Shown: positions 7,371 through 14,844 of the stretch, one piece after another
Numbering within the stretch: position 1 is the stretch's first letter
How the letters are laid out: each line of letters begins with the position of its first letter
Origin: Deltaproteobacteria bacterium
Lineage (GTDB): Bacteria > Desulfobacterota > UBA8473
NCBI GenBank assembly: GCA_030621455.1
Contig: JAUXHQ010000003.1
Span: 1-20,868, forward strand
Length of the DNA stretch: 20,868 nucleotides
Direction of reading: 5' to 3'
Program-made: the position numbers and the translations under genes
Notes under the pieces: generated by a model
What the model was told of the DNA's origin: nothing
Database searches by the model: none
Seen by the model: only the letters and a program-made list of their open reading frames with translations

Positions 7371-8564
7371 TTACTTGGGGAGGATGGTAAGTTCGATCGC
7401 GTTCTGTGTCATCTTGGTTATATTGATCGAGAACTTCTGAAAACTCTTGGTGGCCAATTCATCAGCAAGAGATTGGGCGTCACCCTTTATGTCTATATCA
7501 ATCTTGGCTACACCCGCAGATATGCTCCTCTGATGAACGCCTTTAACCCCTCGCAACTCTCCTTTCAACACATTCTTGAGACTCAGGAAATCTTGATAGC
7601 TGGAGATCCCGTTCACAGTCATCTGAACGAGCGTGGTCCCACCAATCTCATCGCGATGTGTACCCAGTATCTGGTCCATAAGTTTAGAAGCCAAGTCAGA
7701 AGCCGACTTTTTAAGGGCCTCTGTTCCGGCCGTGATCTCATCTATGTGAACCGCGGCTCCATGGCTGCTTGTTGAAGCGATAAACGCCCCGGTGTCGGTT
7801 CGGATCGCCCGTGCCGTTACGTTTGCCTGGCATGATTTCATCGAAGTATTCATTACATTGCCCACATATTTAGCCAGTGCCTTGCCAACGATTACCACCT
7901 CAGCATCGTACTGATTTCCAAGGGACATAGCCGTGTTGTCATTTAGATTCACAACCCGGTAAGCCTTGCTTACCCTTATGTTTCCAGCCTTGGCAGCGTG
8001 ATCAACAACATTGAAACCCTTTTCCCTGAATTTCTCAACCAAAACGGTTTCAGTAACGGAGAGGTCCGTTTCAGAGGCATGATACCCCCACCAGTATCGG
8101 TAATGTTCGTGACCTATGTTCTGTTCCGCAATCAAGAAGATGACCCTCGGTTTGTGCTTCCTTGCCAGTATAAGGCCTATGGCTGCCAGGTCATTCTTGA
8201 GATCGCCCATTGCCACAGTGGCTTGTACTGTAACCTTGTAAATGGGTTCAACAGAAGCTTCCGATATTATCCGGTAGTTTTGTATATACCCCTGGGTTTT
8301 CGTGTAGATTTTATCACTTAGGAGTTGATAGTTTTCGACCCTGGTCTCCGAAGATACCAGAGTACCCACAGCCTGCTCAACCGCCTTTCTCAACGCATCT
8401 TCGATGGCGCTGTCTCTGGCCATGGCCTTGTCGTTATTCCGAATGGCGGCCATACCCTCTGCACTCACAACCTGTGGTTGAACAGTCTGCTGCGCAACAG
8501 CGTAACCGGCGAAAATAACGATCACCAGAAAACACAGAGACCATACCCTAATCGGTTTCTCCAA
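7371..8564 (-). CDS. FlgT-like secreted envelope protein
   Basis: About 397 residues with an N-terminal signal peptide (about 1-24). The frame is open from ATG 8597, but that ATG lacks a ribosome-binding site. TTG 8564 has AAGGAGG seven bases upstream and puts the signal peptide at the N-terminus. The first part (VVSAEGMAAIRNNDKAMARD, SAIEDALRKAVEQAVGTLVS, then YKVTVQATVAMGDL) resembles the N-terminal domain of the flagellar assembly protein FlgT, which is also found in non-flagellar envelope proteins. The middle (about 140-270) resembles a CsgG-like fold with YDAEVVIVGKALAKYVG. The end (about 300-397) is another small alpha/beta domain. No flagellar gene is nearby, so an envelope-lipoprotein-operon role is more likely than flagellar assembly. 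Confidence 0.72.
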   Translation of the reverse strand: MEKPIRVWSLCFLVIVIFAGYAVAQQTVQPQVVSAEGMAAIRNNDKAMARDSAIEDALRKAVEQAVGTLVSSETRVENYQLLSDKIYTKTQGYIQNYRIISEASVEPIYKVTVQATVAMGDLKNDLAAIGLILARKHKPRVIFLIAEQNIGHEHYRYWWGYHASETDLSVTETVLVEKFREKGFNVVDHAAKAGNIRVSKAYRVVNLNDNTAMSLGNQYDAEVVIVGKALAKYVGNVMNTSMKSCQANVTARAIRTDTGAFIASTSSHGAAVHIDEITAGTEALKKSASDLASKLMDQILGTHRDEIGGTTLVQMTVNGISSYQDFLSLKNVLKGELRGVKGVHQRSISAGVAKIDIDIKGDAQSLADELATKSFQKFSINITKMTQNAIELTILPK

Positions 8565-8578
8565 GACACCCCCTCCTT
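8565..8578 (-). promoter_or_regulatory. Ribosome-binding site selecting TTG start
   Basis: A full AAGGAGG (8578-8572) lies seven bases before TTG 8564. The in-frame ATG at 8597 has no comparable element. This decides the start of the FlgT-like gene. Confidence 0.75.
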
Positions 8579-8776
8579 CTTTGTCCAGGGACAACATCTT
8601 TCACTTTGCAGGGCTTCGGCCAGCGACTTGATCTTACCTGGATCTGTTATATGTCATTTCGTTTCCTTCGTATGCTTCTTGGAACAAAGACCGACAACAA
8701 TTGCTCATTAGCCTATTCCGACCCGTCAAGGCCGACTTCCAACTTTTATATATCTTCGGTTGTCTTCTCTTTTTCT

Positions 8777-9952
8777 TTAGAAAAACCTCAATTCATCCTT
8801 GAGCTTCCTGATAATCAACAAGGCATCGGCGCCGGAGACCGGGTCCATTGAAGCGAATTCACCGGTAGTCAGATCCTTTGCCTCCATGATTCCTCGGGTA
8901 GTAACGACCATGACCGCATTGAAATAAGGAAGGTCACTCCTCAAATCAGGGAATGGGGATGAACTTCCAATGTACTTTGTGGCAAGTTTCCGATCTCCAC
9001 CAACTTTTATCAGAATGTCCTGTACCATTATGGCATACGAAGCCCTGGTTATGAGCTCATCAGGAACAAAGGTATGATTCGGGTAAGGTTCCAGTCCTTT
9101 TATGCCAATTTCCATGACAGTTTGTATGTCCGTCCTCAGAACATGGTCAGAAATATCAGTGGCAGCTTCAGTCTTCTCGATCTTATCGGCGGCAAAGGCT
9201 GTCGATGGGGCCTTGTAACTCGTGTCAAACCTTTTTGGAGATCGCTTCTTGTAGAGTTTCTCCAACTCCAGTTCCTGAATAAATAACGCGGCCATGTCCG
9301 CTCTGGTCACTTTATCTATCAGCGCTATCTTCTTACCTATCAAACTTCCAGGGGCAGCTCTCTGGATCTTTTGAACGAGTTTCCAATGGTTGCTCGCGGC
9401 TATCAAATACTTATCATTGATATCCAGCACTTTCTTAAACATCTCGCCTGCTTTGTCGAACTCGTAGGCGAGCTTATATGCTTCACCCATATAGTAATAG
9501 GCAGCCGACGATTCAGGATCGATATCGATTGCGTCTTCAAAGTTATTCTCTGCATCATCGAGCCAGTCTTCCTCTCTTTCCATCGCGTAGATCCTAACCA
9601 GACCGACCAAAGCATTAACCTTCTCATCCTTGGTCTTGGCATAGTTCTTACCCTTCTTTGCGTTGGCAAATGCCTCCTCAAAGTTACCTTCATAACCGTA
9701 TACCAGACCAAGCCCGGTAAAAGCAGCGGAAAATTTCGGAGATAACTGTATAGCAAGGCCAAATTCCCGTTTTGCGTCCTCATATTTCCCTTTGTCCAGA
9801 AGTTTCATCCCGCTAAACACGTGATGGTCCGGAGTATCTAAGGCGCTCACGGCTTTCCTTGGTTTAGGGCCACATGCGCCAAGATAAACCAGAGACAATA
9901 TTAAAACCGAAAGAAAAATCCACCTCACCGTATGCATCTCTTCTAGCTTCAT
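8777..9952 (-). CDS. TPR lipoprotein with C-terminal S-layer-homology-like region
   Basis: About 391 residues from ATG 9952, which has AGGAGG six bases upstream. A longer frame exists to 10051 but would bury the signal peptide. The lipobox LGAC puts the lipidated Cys at 27. Tetratricopeptide repeats occupy about 43-192 (GMKLLDKGKYEDAKREFGLA, then GLVYGYEGNFEEAF, YYYMGEAYKLAYEFDKAGEM). The C-terminal half (about 215-388) has S-layer-homology features: VTRADMAALFIQEL, FVPDELITRASYAIMVQDIL, and FPDLRSDLPYFNAVMVVTTR followed by GIM and MDPVSGADALLIIRKL. TPRs bind partner proteins and SLH modules bind cell-wall polymers, so this may be an anchoring scaffold. It follows the LPP20 gene by 71 bases. 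Confidence 0.82.
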   Translation of the reverse strand: MKLEEMHTVRWIFLSVLILSLVYLGACGPKPRKAVSALDTPDHHVFSGMKLLDKGKYEDAKREFGLAIQLSPKFSAAFTGLGLVYGYEGNFEEAFANAKKGKNYAKTKDEKVNALVGLVRIYAMEREEDWLDDAENNFEDAIDIDPESSAAYYYMGEAYKLAYEFDKAGEMFKKVLDINDKYLIAASNHWKLVQKIQRAAPGSLIGKKIALIDKVTRADMAALFIQELELEKLYKKRSPKRFDTSYKAPSTAFAADKIEKTEAATDISDHVLRTDIQTVMEIGIKGLEPYPNHTFVPDELITRASYAIMVQDILIKVGGDRKLATKYIGSSSPFPDLRSDLPYFNAVMVVTTRGIMEAKDLTTGEFASMDPVSGADALLIIRKLKDELRFF

Positions 9953-9964
9953 TTTTCCCCTCCT
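9953..9964 (-). promoter_or_regulatory. Ribosome-binding site selecting ATG 9952
   Basis: AGGAGG (9964-9959) is followed by six bases and ATG 9952. This supports the internal start of the TPR/SLH lipoprotein over the frame opening at 10051. Confidence 0.75.
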
Positions 9965-10023
9965 GTTGGTTTCGTGGACCTTGCAAAAAGCTGTCGCATT
10001 GAACACGAAGGAATCATCAAAAA

Positions 10024-10848
10024 TCAATCTACGACAAACATTACGCGGCATTGAGATAAGAAACTAAGGTTCCTGGAGGAATCCCTCAGCATAGTCGCAT
10101 CGGAACTGCTTATGACCACATTACTATTCCCTGATCCCTCAGTTTTTATCCCTTTGACGATGATAGGGTTGTTTGCCACGCGCTCATTCTGTCTAGCCAC
10201 TTCAACATCTTTTCCGTAACCAACTATCCCTTGCTGAATCGCAAATTCTCTTGACACATAAGCAGAGCCGTAAACCTCTCTCCCCTCTTCATCAATAACC
10301 TTCGGGGACATGGCCGGGTGGAGTTCCAACCCCTTTGTGTCAATAATAAGCCCCGTATATATCGGACTGCCGGCAGAAGGTGCCGATTGTCCGCCCGTAG
10401 CAGGCAACAGGATGTCAGCCAATTCTCCTGTAATGGGCATTTCGATAATCACTTCGACACCACCATCGTCAAAGTATTTCTTGTCAACCACCTTGGCCCC
10501 ACGAACGAAGCCTTGAACCCTGGACTGTATTACATCGCTTTGGGTCATCGCATTTACTACTGTGGTTTCCGAGTCAATCCTCACCCCTTTTATAGTCTCT
10601 AAAAGATTTCTCATAGCATCCACTTTGGCGGCTCTCTCCGCACCTAACCTTGCAACTGAGATGTTCGGCGAAGACGGGCTTGGAGCCCCACTACCAAGTG
10701 CCCTTATTACACTAGTTGTCCAGTTCACCTCCCCTTGACCGATGGTCTGGATGACTTGACCCGAATTGCCTTCCAGTAAACCACCAACGGCAAAAGAAAA
10801 GAGTACCAAGAAAAATGATAAACCCATTATGCCTGCCTGCTTCTTCAT
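10024..10848 (-). CDS. LPP20-family secreted protein
   Basis: A 274-residue protein with an N-terminal hydrophobic signal segment (about 1-23) and no lipobox Cys, so it is probably periplasmic rather than lipidated. The region about 30-150 matches the LPP20 family pattern: IGQGEVNWTTSVIRALG, then ARLGAERAAKVDAMRNLLET with VRIDSETTVVNAMTQSDVIQ, and GAKVVDKKYFDDGGVEVIIE. The C-terminal part (about 160-274) has TGLIIDTKGLELHPAMSPKV followed by an EVYGSAYVSREFAIQQG block, probably a second beta-rich domain. AAGGAGG lies directly upstream of the ATG at good spacing. It is the first gene of the envelope operon, behind the predicted promoter at 10986-11014. Its function is unknown beyond envelope location. 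Confidence 0.78.
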   Translation of the reverse strand: MKKQAGIMGLSFFLVLFSFAVGGLLEGNSGQVIQTIGQGEVNWTTSVIRALGSGAPSPSSPNISVARLGAERAAKVDAMRNLLETIKGVRIDSETTVVNAMTQSDVIQSRVQGFVRGAKVVDKKYFDDGGVEVIIEMPITGELADILLPATGGQSAPSAGSPIYTGLIIDTKGLELHPAMSPKVIDEEGREVYGSAYVSREFAIQQGIVGYGKDVEVARQNERVANNPIIVKGIKTEGSGNSNVVISSSDATMLRDSSRNLSFLSQCRVMFVVD

Positions 10849-10951
10849 CTTTGACCTCCTTCCAGCATATGTTCACTAGCTCGAAACATGCTAAATAAAA
10901 CCTCTTGTTTGCTGGCGAAATAAATCTTGCGCTACACCTAAATACCATCTT

Positions 10952-10981
10952 AAAAAAACGTATAGCTTCTGTTCGGAAGCT
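10952..10981 (-). terminator. Candidate intrinsic terminator after hflX
   Basis: On the minus strand AGCTTC (10981-10976) pairs with GAAGCT (10969-10964) around a six-base loop. Five bases later comes a run of seven T residues (10958-10952). The stem is short and the T-run is not directly adjacent, so strength is uncertain. It begins 51 bases after the hflX stop codon and overlaps the predicted start point of the next operon. Confidence 0.5.
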
Positions 10982-10985
10982 CTGT

Positions 10986-11014
10986 ACTCTATAGCCGAAA
11001 CCAGCCCTTGTCAA
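10986..11014 (-). promoter_or_regulatory. Predicted sigma70 promoter of the envelope operon
   Basis: A perfect TTGACA (11014-11009), a 17-base spacer and TAGAGT (10991-10986; four of six matches to TATAAT) face the LPP20 gene. Transcription would start near 10979, leaving a leader of about 130 bases. The spacing and -35 match those of the tRNA-Val promoter in the same window. Confidence 0.65.
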
Positions 11015-11031
11015 GAAAAAATAGAATCCAA

Positions 11032-12294
11032 TCAAAAGCAAAACGCGTCTAAGGAATCGGCCAGTATCTTATCTATCTCAGCTTCAATAATCACCTCCTC
11101 CCCATCATACTCCTTCCTGGTAATCCTCCCATTTCTGTGTATCCTGGAGATCAGGTCACCCGCCGTAATAGGCAATCTAAGTCTCACCTTCTTCAACTTA
11201 TCCGGCATCAAGGTTTCAACCTTATACAGTAGATCTTCAATGCCCCTTCCCGTTAATGCAGATACAGCGACACAGTTGTCCAGCACCCGTTGACAGTATT
11301 CAATAATGTTATTTATATTGTCAGCTTTATCTGTTTTGTTCAATAGATGAATGACGGGTTTTTTAGACACCCCTATCTCTTGCAGAACATTATTGACTGA
11401 ATTTATGTTGGCATCAAATCGAGGATGGGTGATATCGATCACGTGAACCAGGATATCCGACTCATTGACCTCTTCAAGTGTGGCTTTAAATGCGGCAATA
11501 AGCTGATGGGGAAGCCTGTCTATGAAACCAACAGTATCGGAGATCAGGATATCCCGGTTACTTGGCAGTCTTATCTTCCTCGTGGTGGGATCCAGGGTGG
11601 CAAACAACTTGTCTTCAACCACTACCGCGGCATCGGAGAGGCGATTCAACAGGCTTGACTTCCCTGCGTTCGTATAACCGATAATGGAGACTGTAGAACA
11701 AGAAATACGGTCCCTTCCTTTTCGGTGTAGAGATCTTACCTTCCTGACCACCTCAAGATCCCTTTTGATCCTTGTGATCCGATCCCTTACTCTCCTACGG
11801 TCAACCTCCAGCTTAGTCTCTCCCGGTCCCCTTGTCCCTATTCCTCCACCCAAACGTGACAGGGAAAGTCCTTTGCCCACAAGGCGTGGTAATATATAAT
11901 TGAGTTGAGCCAGTTCAACCTGGAGTTTCCCTTCGTTTGATTTTGCTCTCTGTGCAAATATGTCCAGTATCAATCCCGTCCTGTCCAGAACCTTAACGCC
12001 AAATGCTCCCTCCAGGTTTCGTTGCTGGGCCGGGGTCAAGTCGCTATCAAAGACAACCAGATCGGCGTCCGTTGAAGTTATAAGATCCTTTACCTCCTCC
12101 ACCTTCCCTCTACCCATGAGATAGGCAGGGTTCGGATGCCTGAGATCTTGAATGACACTCCTAAGCACCTCTCCACCTGCAGTCTCCGTGAGTTTTGCCA
12201 GCTCTGTCAGGGAATCCTCAACCTTTCGTTTCTCCTCTGTCTGCCACCCGACACCAACTAATATGGTCTTTTCCTTCGATCTATTCGTCTTAAT
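11032..12294 (-). CDS. hflX: Ribosome-associated GTPase HflX (start uncertain)
   Basis: HflX binds the 50S subunit and splits stalled or hibernating ribosomes. The HflX N-terminal domain ends in the glycine-rich GGGIGTRGPGETKLE stretch (about 149-163). The GTPase domain has GYTNAGKS (206-213), DTVGF (253-257), NKTD (319-322) and SALTG. The first conventional start is GTG 12168, but conserved HflX sequence (ILVGVGWQTEEKRKVEDSL) continues in frame for 32 codons before it. That stretch runs back to an in-frame TAG at 12297-12295. No ATG, GTG or TTG lies between, so ATT 12294 is given here, with GAGG nine bases upstream; this makes 420 residues, a normal HflX length. An ATG at 12315 lies in the same frame before the TAG. 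A rare ATT start, a nonsense change or a sequencing error all remain possible. Confidence 0.88.
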   Translation of the reverse strand: MKTNRSKEKTILVGVGWQTEEKRKVEDSLTELAKLTETAGGEVLRSVIQDLRHPNPAYLMGRGKVEEVKDLITSTDADLVVFDSDLTPAQQRNLEGAFGVKVLDRTGLILDIFAQRAKSNEGKLQVELAQLNYILPRLVGKGLSLSRLGGGIGTRGPGETKLEVDRRRVRDRITRIKRDLEVVRKVRSLHRKGRDRISCSTVSIIGYTNAGKSSLLNRLSDAAVVVEDKLFATLDPTTRKIRLPSNRDILISDTVGFIDRLPHQLIAAFKATLEEVNESDILVHVIDITHPRFDANINSVNNVLQEIGVSKKPVIHLLNKTDKADNINNIIEYCQRVLDNCVAVSALTGRGIEDLLYKVETLMPDKLKKVRLRLPITAGDLISRIHRNGRITRKEYDGEEVIIEAEIDKILADSLDAFCF

Positions 12295-12320
12295 CTAACT
12301 CACCCTCTCCGGCATCCCAT

Positions 12321-13721
12321 CTAAACCTTTACCTCTTTACCCGTAAACACCTGATCTACCTTGAGGTTCTCGAATCGGAAGGTACTGTACCTCGTCAGAA
12401 TCCTTGCGGGTTCATCATCAGTTAGCTCCGTCCCCCTGTAGTAGGTCTTCTTTTGGGGCCTGTCATTCACTATCTCATGATCCTCAATGACTATATCTCC
12501 GCCCTTTATCAGATAAGCACAGTCGCTGAAACGGTCTTTCAATTCATCTGCCCTTGTGTCTTCGTCAATGTCATAGATCGCTATGTCCGCTTCCGCCCCC
12601 ATACCCAGATGTCCTTTATTGTCCAAACCGAGGATGTCCGCTGGGTTCTGCCTGGTAATCCTTGCAATATCCATCAGGGAATACTCAAAGCAAGGAAGCT
12701 CTTTTTCAAACAGGTTGTCCCTGTTCTCGGCTCGCATCAGCCATGAAAATATTTTCGGGTATGCCTGGAATGACGCATTGGCAGGGCTGTCCGTTGAAAA
12801 CGATATACGCTTGAGAGGCTCGCTGAGGGCGAGTTTCAAGGCTAAAAACGGGGCTTCTCCCTCCGGGACCTTTCCCCGGGAGAAAATGATAGGCTCAGAG
12901 AGTCCCATATCAACGCTCCCGTAAATTTCACCATATGCTTGCTTCGGTGTCGATATCTTCAGGTTTTCCTCAAAATCGAACAACCCCAAATCTACAGAAG
13001 CTCCTCCGTCCATGTACGTCAAGACCTTCTCGTAGTCTTTTTCACTGCCCATGACTGAACCCACCTGGGAGAAATGATAGGTTCCAGGATTTTCAATCTC
13101 TCGTTTCAGCAGCTTCGGATAGGTATGCATGATTACCCTCGGGATCCTCTCCTTGCTGATACTCGAAAAAAATTTAAGCACCTTCTTTTCTCTCACATTT
13201 CTCATGATAAACTTCCTTTGAGCGTATTTTACGAAAGGTTCGTATATCTTCAGCCCGATAGCCTTGGCCCTGGCCACGGCGACAGACAAAGCCTTCTCTA
13301 CCTCTTCGAGATGCTTGGTAGATCTGATCTTTTCCTCAATATCCATTAAGTTCACAACGAGGAAGGATGAGGTGTCCAATATGGGTATTGAAGATAGCTC
13401 ATGATGGACATAATTGGCAGTCAATTGGGTCATGAAGGGCTCGTTTACGTGAGTATATCCCATCTTCGCGTATATACGGCCTATCTCAGTGGGTGAGTAG
13501 AAACGTTTCATCCCTCTTATCAGATTTAATCCATAGGTAGCTACGTGGCTGTGGATATCAATACCCCCTGCCATGATGGCTCTTCCGGATGCGTTAATAG
13601 TCTTGTCGACAGTGGAGGTCCTATCTACGATCTGTCCTCCCTCTATAAAGATGTCACCCTCTTCTCCGTTGAGGTTGTTCTTAGGGTCGTATAACCTTCC
13701 CCCTTGTATCCTTATCTTCAT
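12321..13721 (-). CDS. Formylmethanofuran dehydrogenase subunit A-like amidohydrolase
   Basis: A 466-residue amidohydrolase of the FwdA/FmdA/FhcA branch. In archaea subunit A hydrolyses or forms N-formylmethanofuran at a binuclear metal site; in methylotrophs FhcA works in a formyltransferase/hydrolase complex. The metal motif G-G-I-D-I-HSH-V gives His57 and His59. K158 in GLKIYEPF fits the carboxylated lysine, His199 lies in a strand where a ligand is expected, and D311 in STDSPANASFQAYP matches the catalytic Asp. The usual length is about 550-570, so roughly 100 residues of loops are missing and the remaining metal-ligand His cannot be placed surely. AAGG lies close before the ATG. Subunit B is encoded upstream, separated by two unrelated genes. 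The bacterial substrate is unknown. Confidence 0.85.
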   Translation of the reverse strand: MKIRIQGGRLYDPKNNLNGEEGDIFIEGGQIVDRTSTVDKTINASGRAIMAGGIDIHSHVATYGLNLIRGMKRFYSPTEIGRIYAKMGYTHVNEPFMTQLTANYVHHELSSIPILDTSSFLVVNLMDIEEKIRSTKHLEEVEKALSVAVARAKAIGLKIYEPFVKYAQRKFIMRNVREKKVLKFFSSISKERIPRVIMHTYPKLLKREIENPGTYHFSQVGSVMGSEKDYEKVLTYMDGGASVDLGLFDFEENLKISTPKQAYGEIYGSVDMGLSEPIIFSRGKVPEGEAPFLALKLALSEPLKRISFSTDSPANASFQAYPKIFSWLMRAENRDNLFEKELPCFEYSLMDIARITRQNPADILGLDNKGHLGMGAEADIAIYDIDEDTRADELKDRFSDCAYLIKGGDIVIEDHEIVNDRPQKKTYYRGTELTDDEPARILTRYSTFRFENLKVDQVFTGKEVKV

Positions 13722-13792
13722 ATGGTCCCTTTACAATTCTTCAACCTCTGCGGTCACCCCTCAGCAATCATCCAGACAAAGCGTCTAACCGG

Positions 13793-14521
13793 TTATCCCT
13801 GTGGATTGTCCGACGTTTCATCAAACATCCTCGCACGAAACGCCCTCAATTCGTTTCCGAGGAGTGAGTATGTCCATCTCTTTCCCGACCTGGTTTTGAA
13901 CCCACGGTCATTCAGGAGAGCGACAATCTTACGATGGGGGACCCCGCGCGTCGCATGTTCGTGGGCAGTCTTCACTGCTTCTTCAAACTGATCCCTGTAT
14001 TGTTCTCTAACTGAGGGGGCCGACGGTTCCTCTTCCTCTTCCTCCACCTTGTTTCTTCCTTCAACCTCATAAGATATGTCAGCCTCTCTTGCCTTTGTCT
14101 CCCTGTATTTGCCCAACATCTCTTCATATACGGGGCAATCGCGATCACAGTGTGCCTTGAAGGGGTTATTCTCACACCCGCAATCAAGGGTAGTGTCTGA
14201 TTTGTAAATATACTTGATGTTGGACTTTGTACTGTGCCGTATCTTCGAAGGAGAACTGGAAGATATGGAAGACAGGACATCGACACAATATCTATTCATC
14301 CAATCCCGGCACTCATCTGCAGATATGCCTATATATTTGAACCAGGCCGCCAAGAACTGAGTCAGGTCTTGACGGGAAGGCGTGCGCTCTCCCTCAGGGA
14401 ATCGTTCCATCGAGAGTCCATTTGTGACTAGATCCTTGATACAATGGAATAAGCGCCCCTTATTATTTTCTTCAAGGGCCTTTCTCAATCCTTCCAGGTT
14501 CATATCCGTGTTTGATGGCAT
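13793..14521 (-). CDS. Unrecognised protein with Cys cluster and recombinase-like helix-turn-helix C-terminus
   Basis: I do not recognise this 242-residue protein as a whole. The middle has a compact cysteine set (C114, C116, C125, C129 in a C-x-C-x8-C-x3-C pattern, with C71 and C79 earlier), which could hold zinc or an iron-sulfur cluster. An acidic run (about 159-165) links it to the C-terminal segment. There, TRGVPHRKIVALLNDRGFKT followed by RSGKRWTYSLLGNEL (about 191-224) resembles the winged-helix recombinase domain of large serine recombinases, but no catalytic resolvase domain is present. It is therefore more likely a DNA-binding protein than an active recombinase. It starts five bases after the ASCH-like gene with no strong ribosome-binding site, suggesting translational coupling. 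The two genes together split fwdB from fwdA. Confidence 0.6.
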   Translation of the reverse strand: MPSNTDMNLEGLRKALEENNKGRLFHCIKDLVTNGLSMERFPEGERTPSRQDLTQFLAAWFKYIGISADECRDWMNRYCVDVLSSISSSSPSKIRHSTKSNIKYIYKSDTTLDCGCENNPFKAHCDRDCPVYEEMLGKYRETKAREADISYEVEGRNKVEEEEEEPSAPSVREQYRDQFEEAVKTAHEHATRGVPHRKIVALLNDRGFKTRSGKRWTYSLLGNELRAFRARMFDETSDNPQG

Positions 14522-14526
14522 TTTGA

Positions 14527-14820
14527 TTATTCATATGCGGAAATAGTAATCGCGGTTCCCCATCGAACCTCCAGAACCGGCCCCAGCTGTAAAGCATAAA
14601 CCCTTTTGCCCTGCCAGGTCCCGAACTTCCATCCACGATAGACAACCCTCATGAATGGATCACCTTTCCGGTATCCATTCCGGAAGTGGATTTCATCATA
14701 ATTACGGTTTTCAATCCGTTTGGCCCAATAGGGCTTGATCTCCCGATATTCCTCATGCTTCTCACCTGAAGCGATCAAATCAAACCATCTACGCTTCACT
14801 GTCAGGTGTAAAATCTTCAT
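14527..14820 (-). CDS. Small ASCH/DUF3850-like protein
   Basis: A 97-residue soluble protein. Its N-terminus, MKILHLTVKRRWFDLIASGE followed by KHEEYREIKPYWAKRI, is typical of ASCH and DUF3850-type proteins, a PUA-like fold linked to RNA or nucleotide binding and often found in phages and mobile regions. The later RKGDPFMRVVYRGWKFG block and the charged surface agree. No catalytic role is assigned. It begins 24 bases after fwdB without a clear ribosome-binding site and is followed at five bases by the Cys-cluster gene. The pair may be a small cargo unit within the Fwd operon. Confidence 0.75.
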   Translation of the reverse strand: MKILHLTVKRRWFDLIASGEKHEEYREIKPYWAKRIENRNYDEIHFRNGYRKGDPFMRVVYRGWKFGTWQGKRVYALQLGPVLEVRWGTAITISAYE

Positions 14821-14844
14821 GGTTTATAAAATTGCTTGAAAAGG

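Noticed and set aside
8565..8776. A possible small gene or promoter in the 212-bp gap before the FlgT-like gene (a 24-codon frame and a TTGACG hexamer)
   Set aside because: The frame is tiny with no good ribosome-binding site, and the hexamer lacks a properly spaced -10 element.
9371..9783. Reading frames on both strands within the TPR/SLH gene (9371-9745 plus, 9403-9783 minus)
   Set aside because: They are shadows of a well-supported gene, without family motifs or ribosome-binding sites.
10712..11041. Minus-strand frame of 109 codons across the intergenic region and the start of the LPP20 gene
   Set aside because: It overlaps the LPP20 gene in another frame, covers the predicted promoter and hairpin, and its composition is not like the neighbouring secreted proteins.
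12295..12297. Pyrrolysine at the in-frame TAG near the hflX start
   Set aside because: The adjacent fwdA-like gene ends with TAG used as an ordinary stop, and HflX needs no such residue. An ATT start or a sequence error is simpler.
13972..14286. Minus-strand frame of 104 codons within the Cys-cluster gene
   Set aside because: It lies wholly inside the 242-residue gene in another frame and has no recognisable motif. The Cys pattern and helix-turn-helix of the other frame are more convincing.
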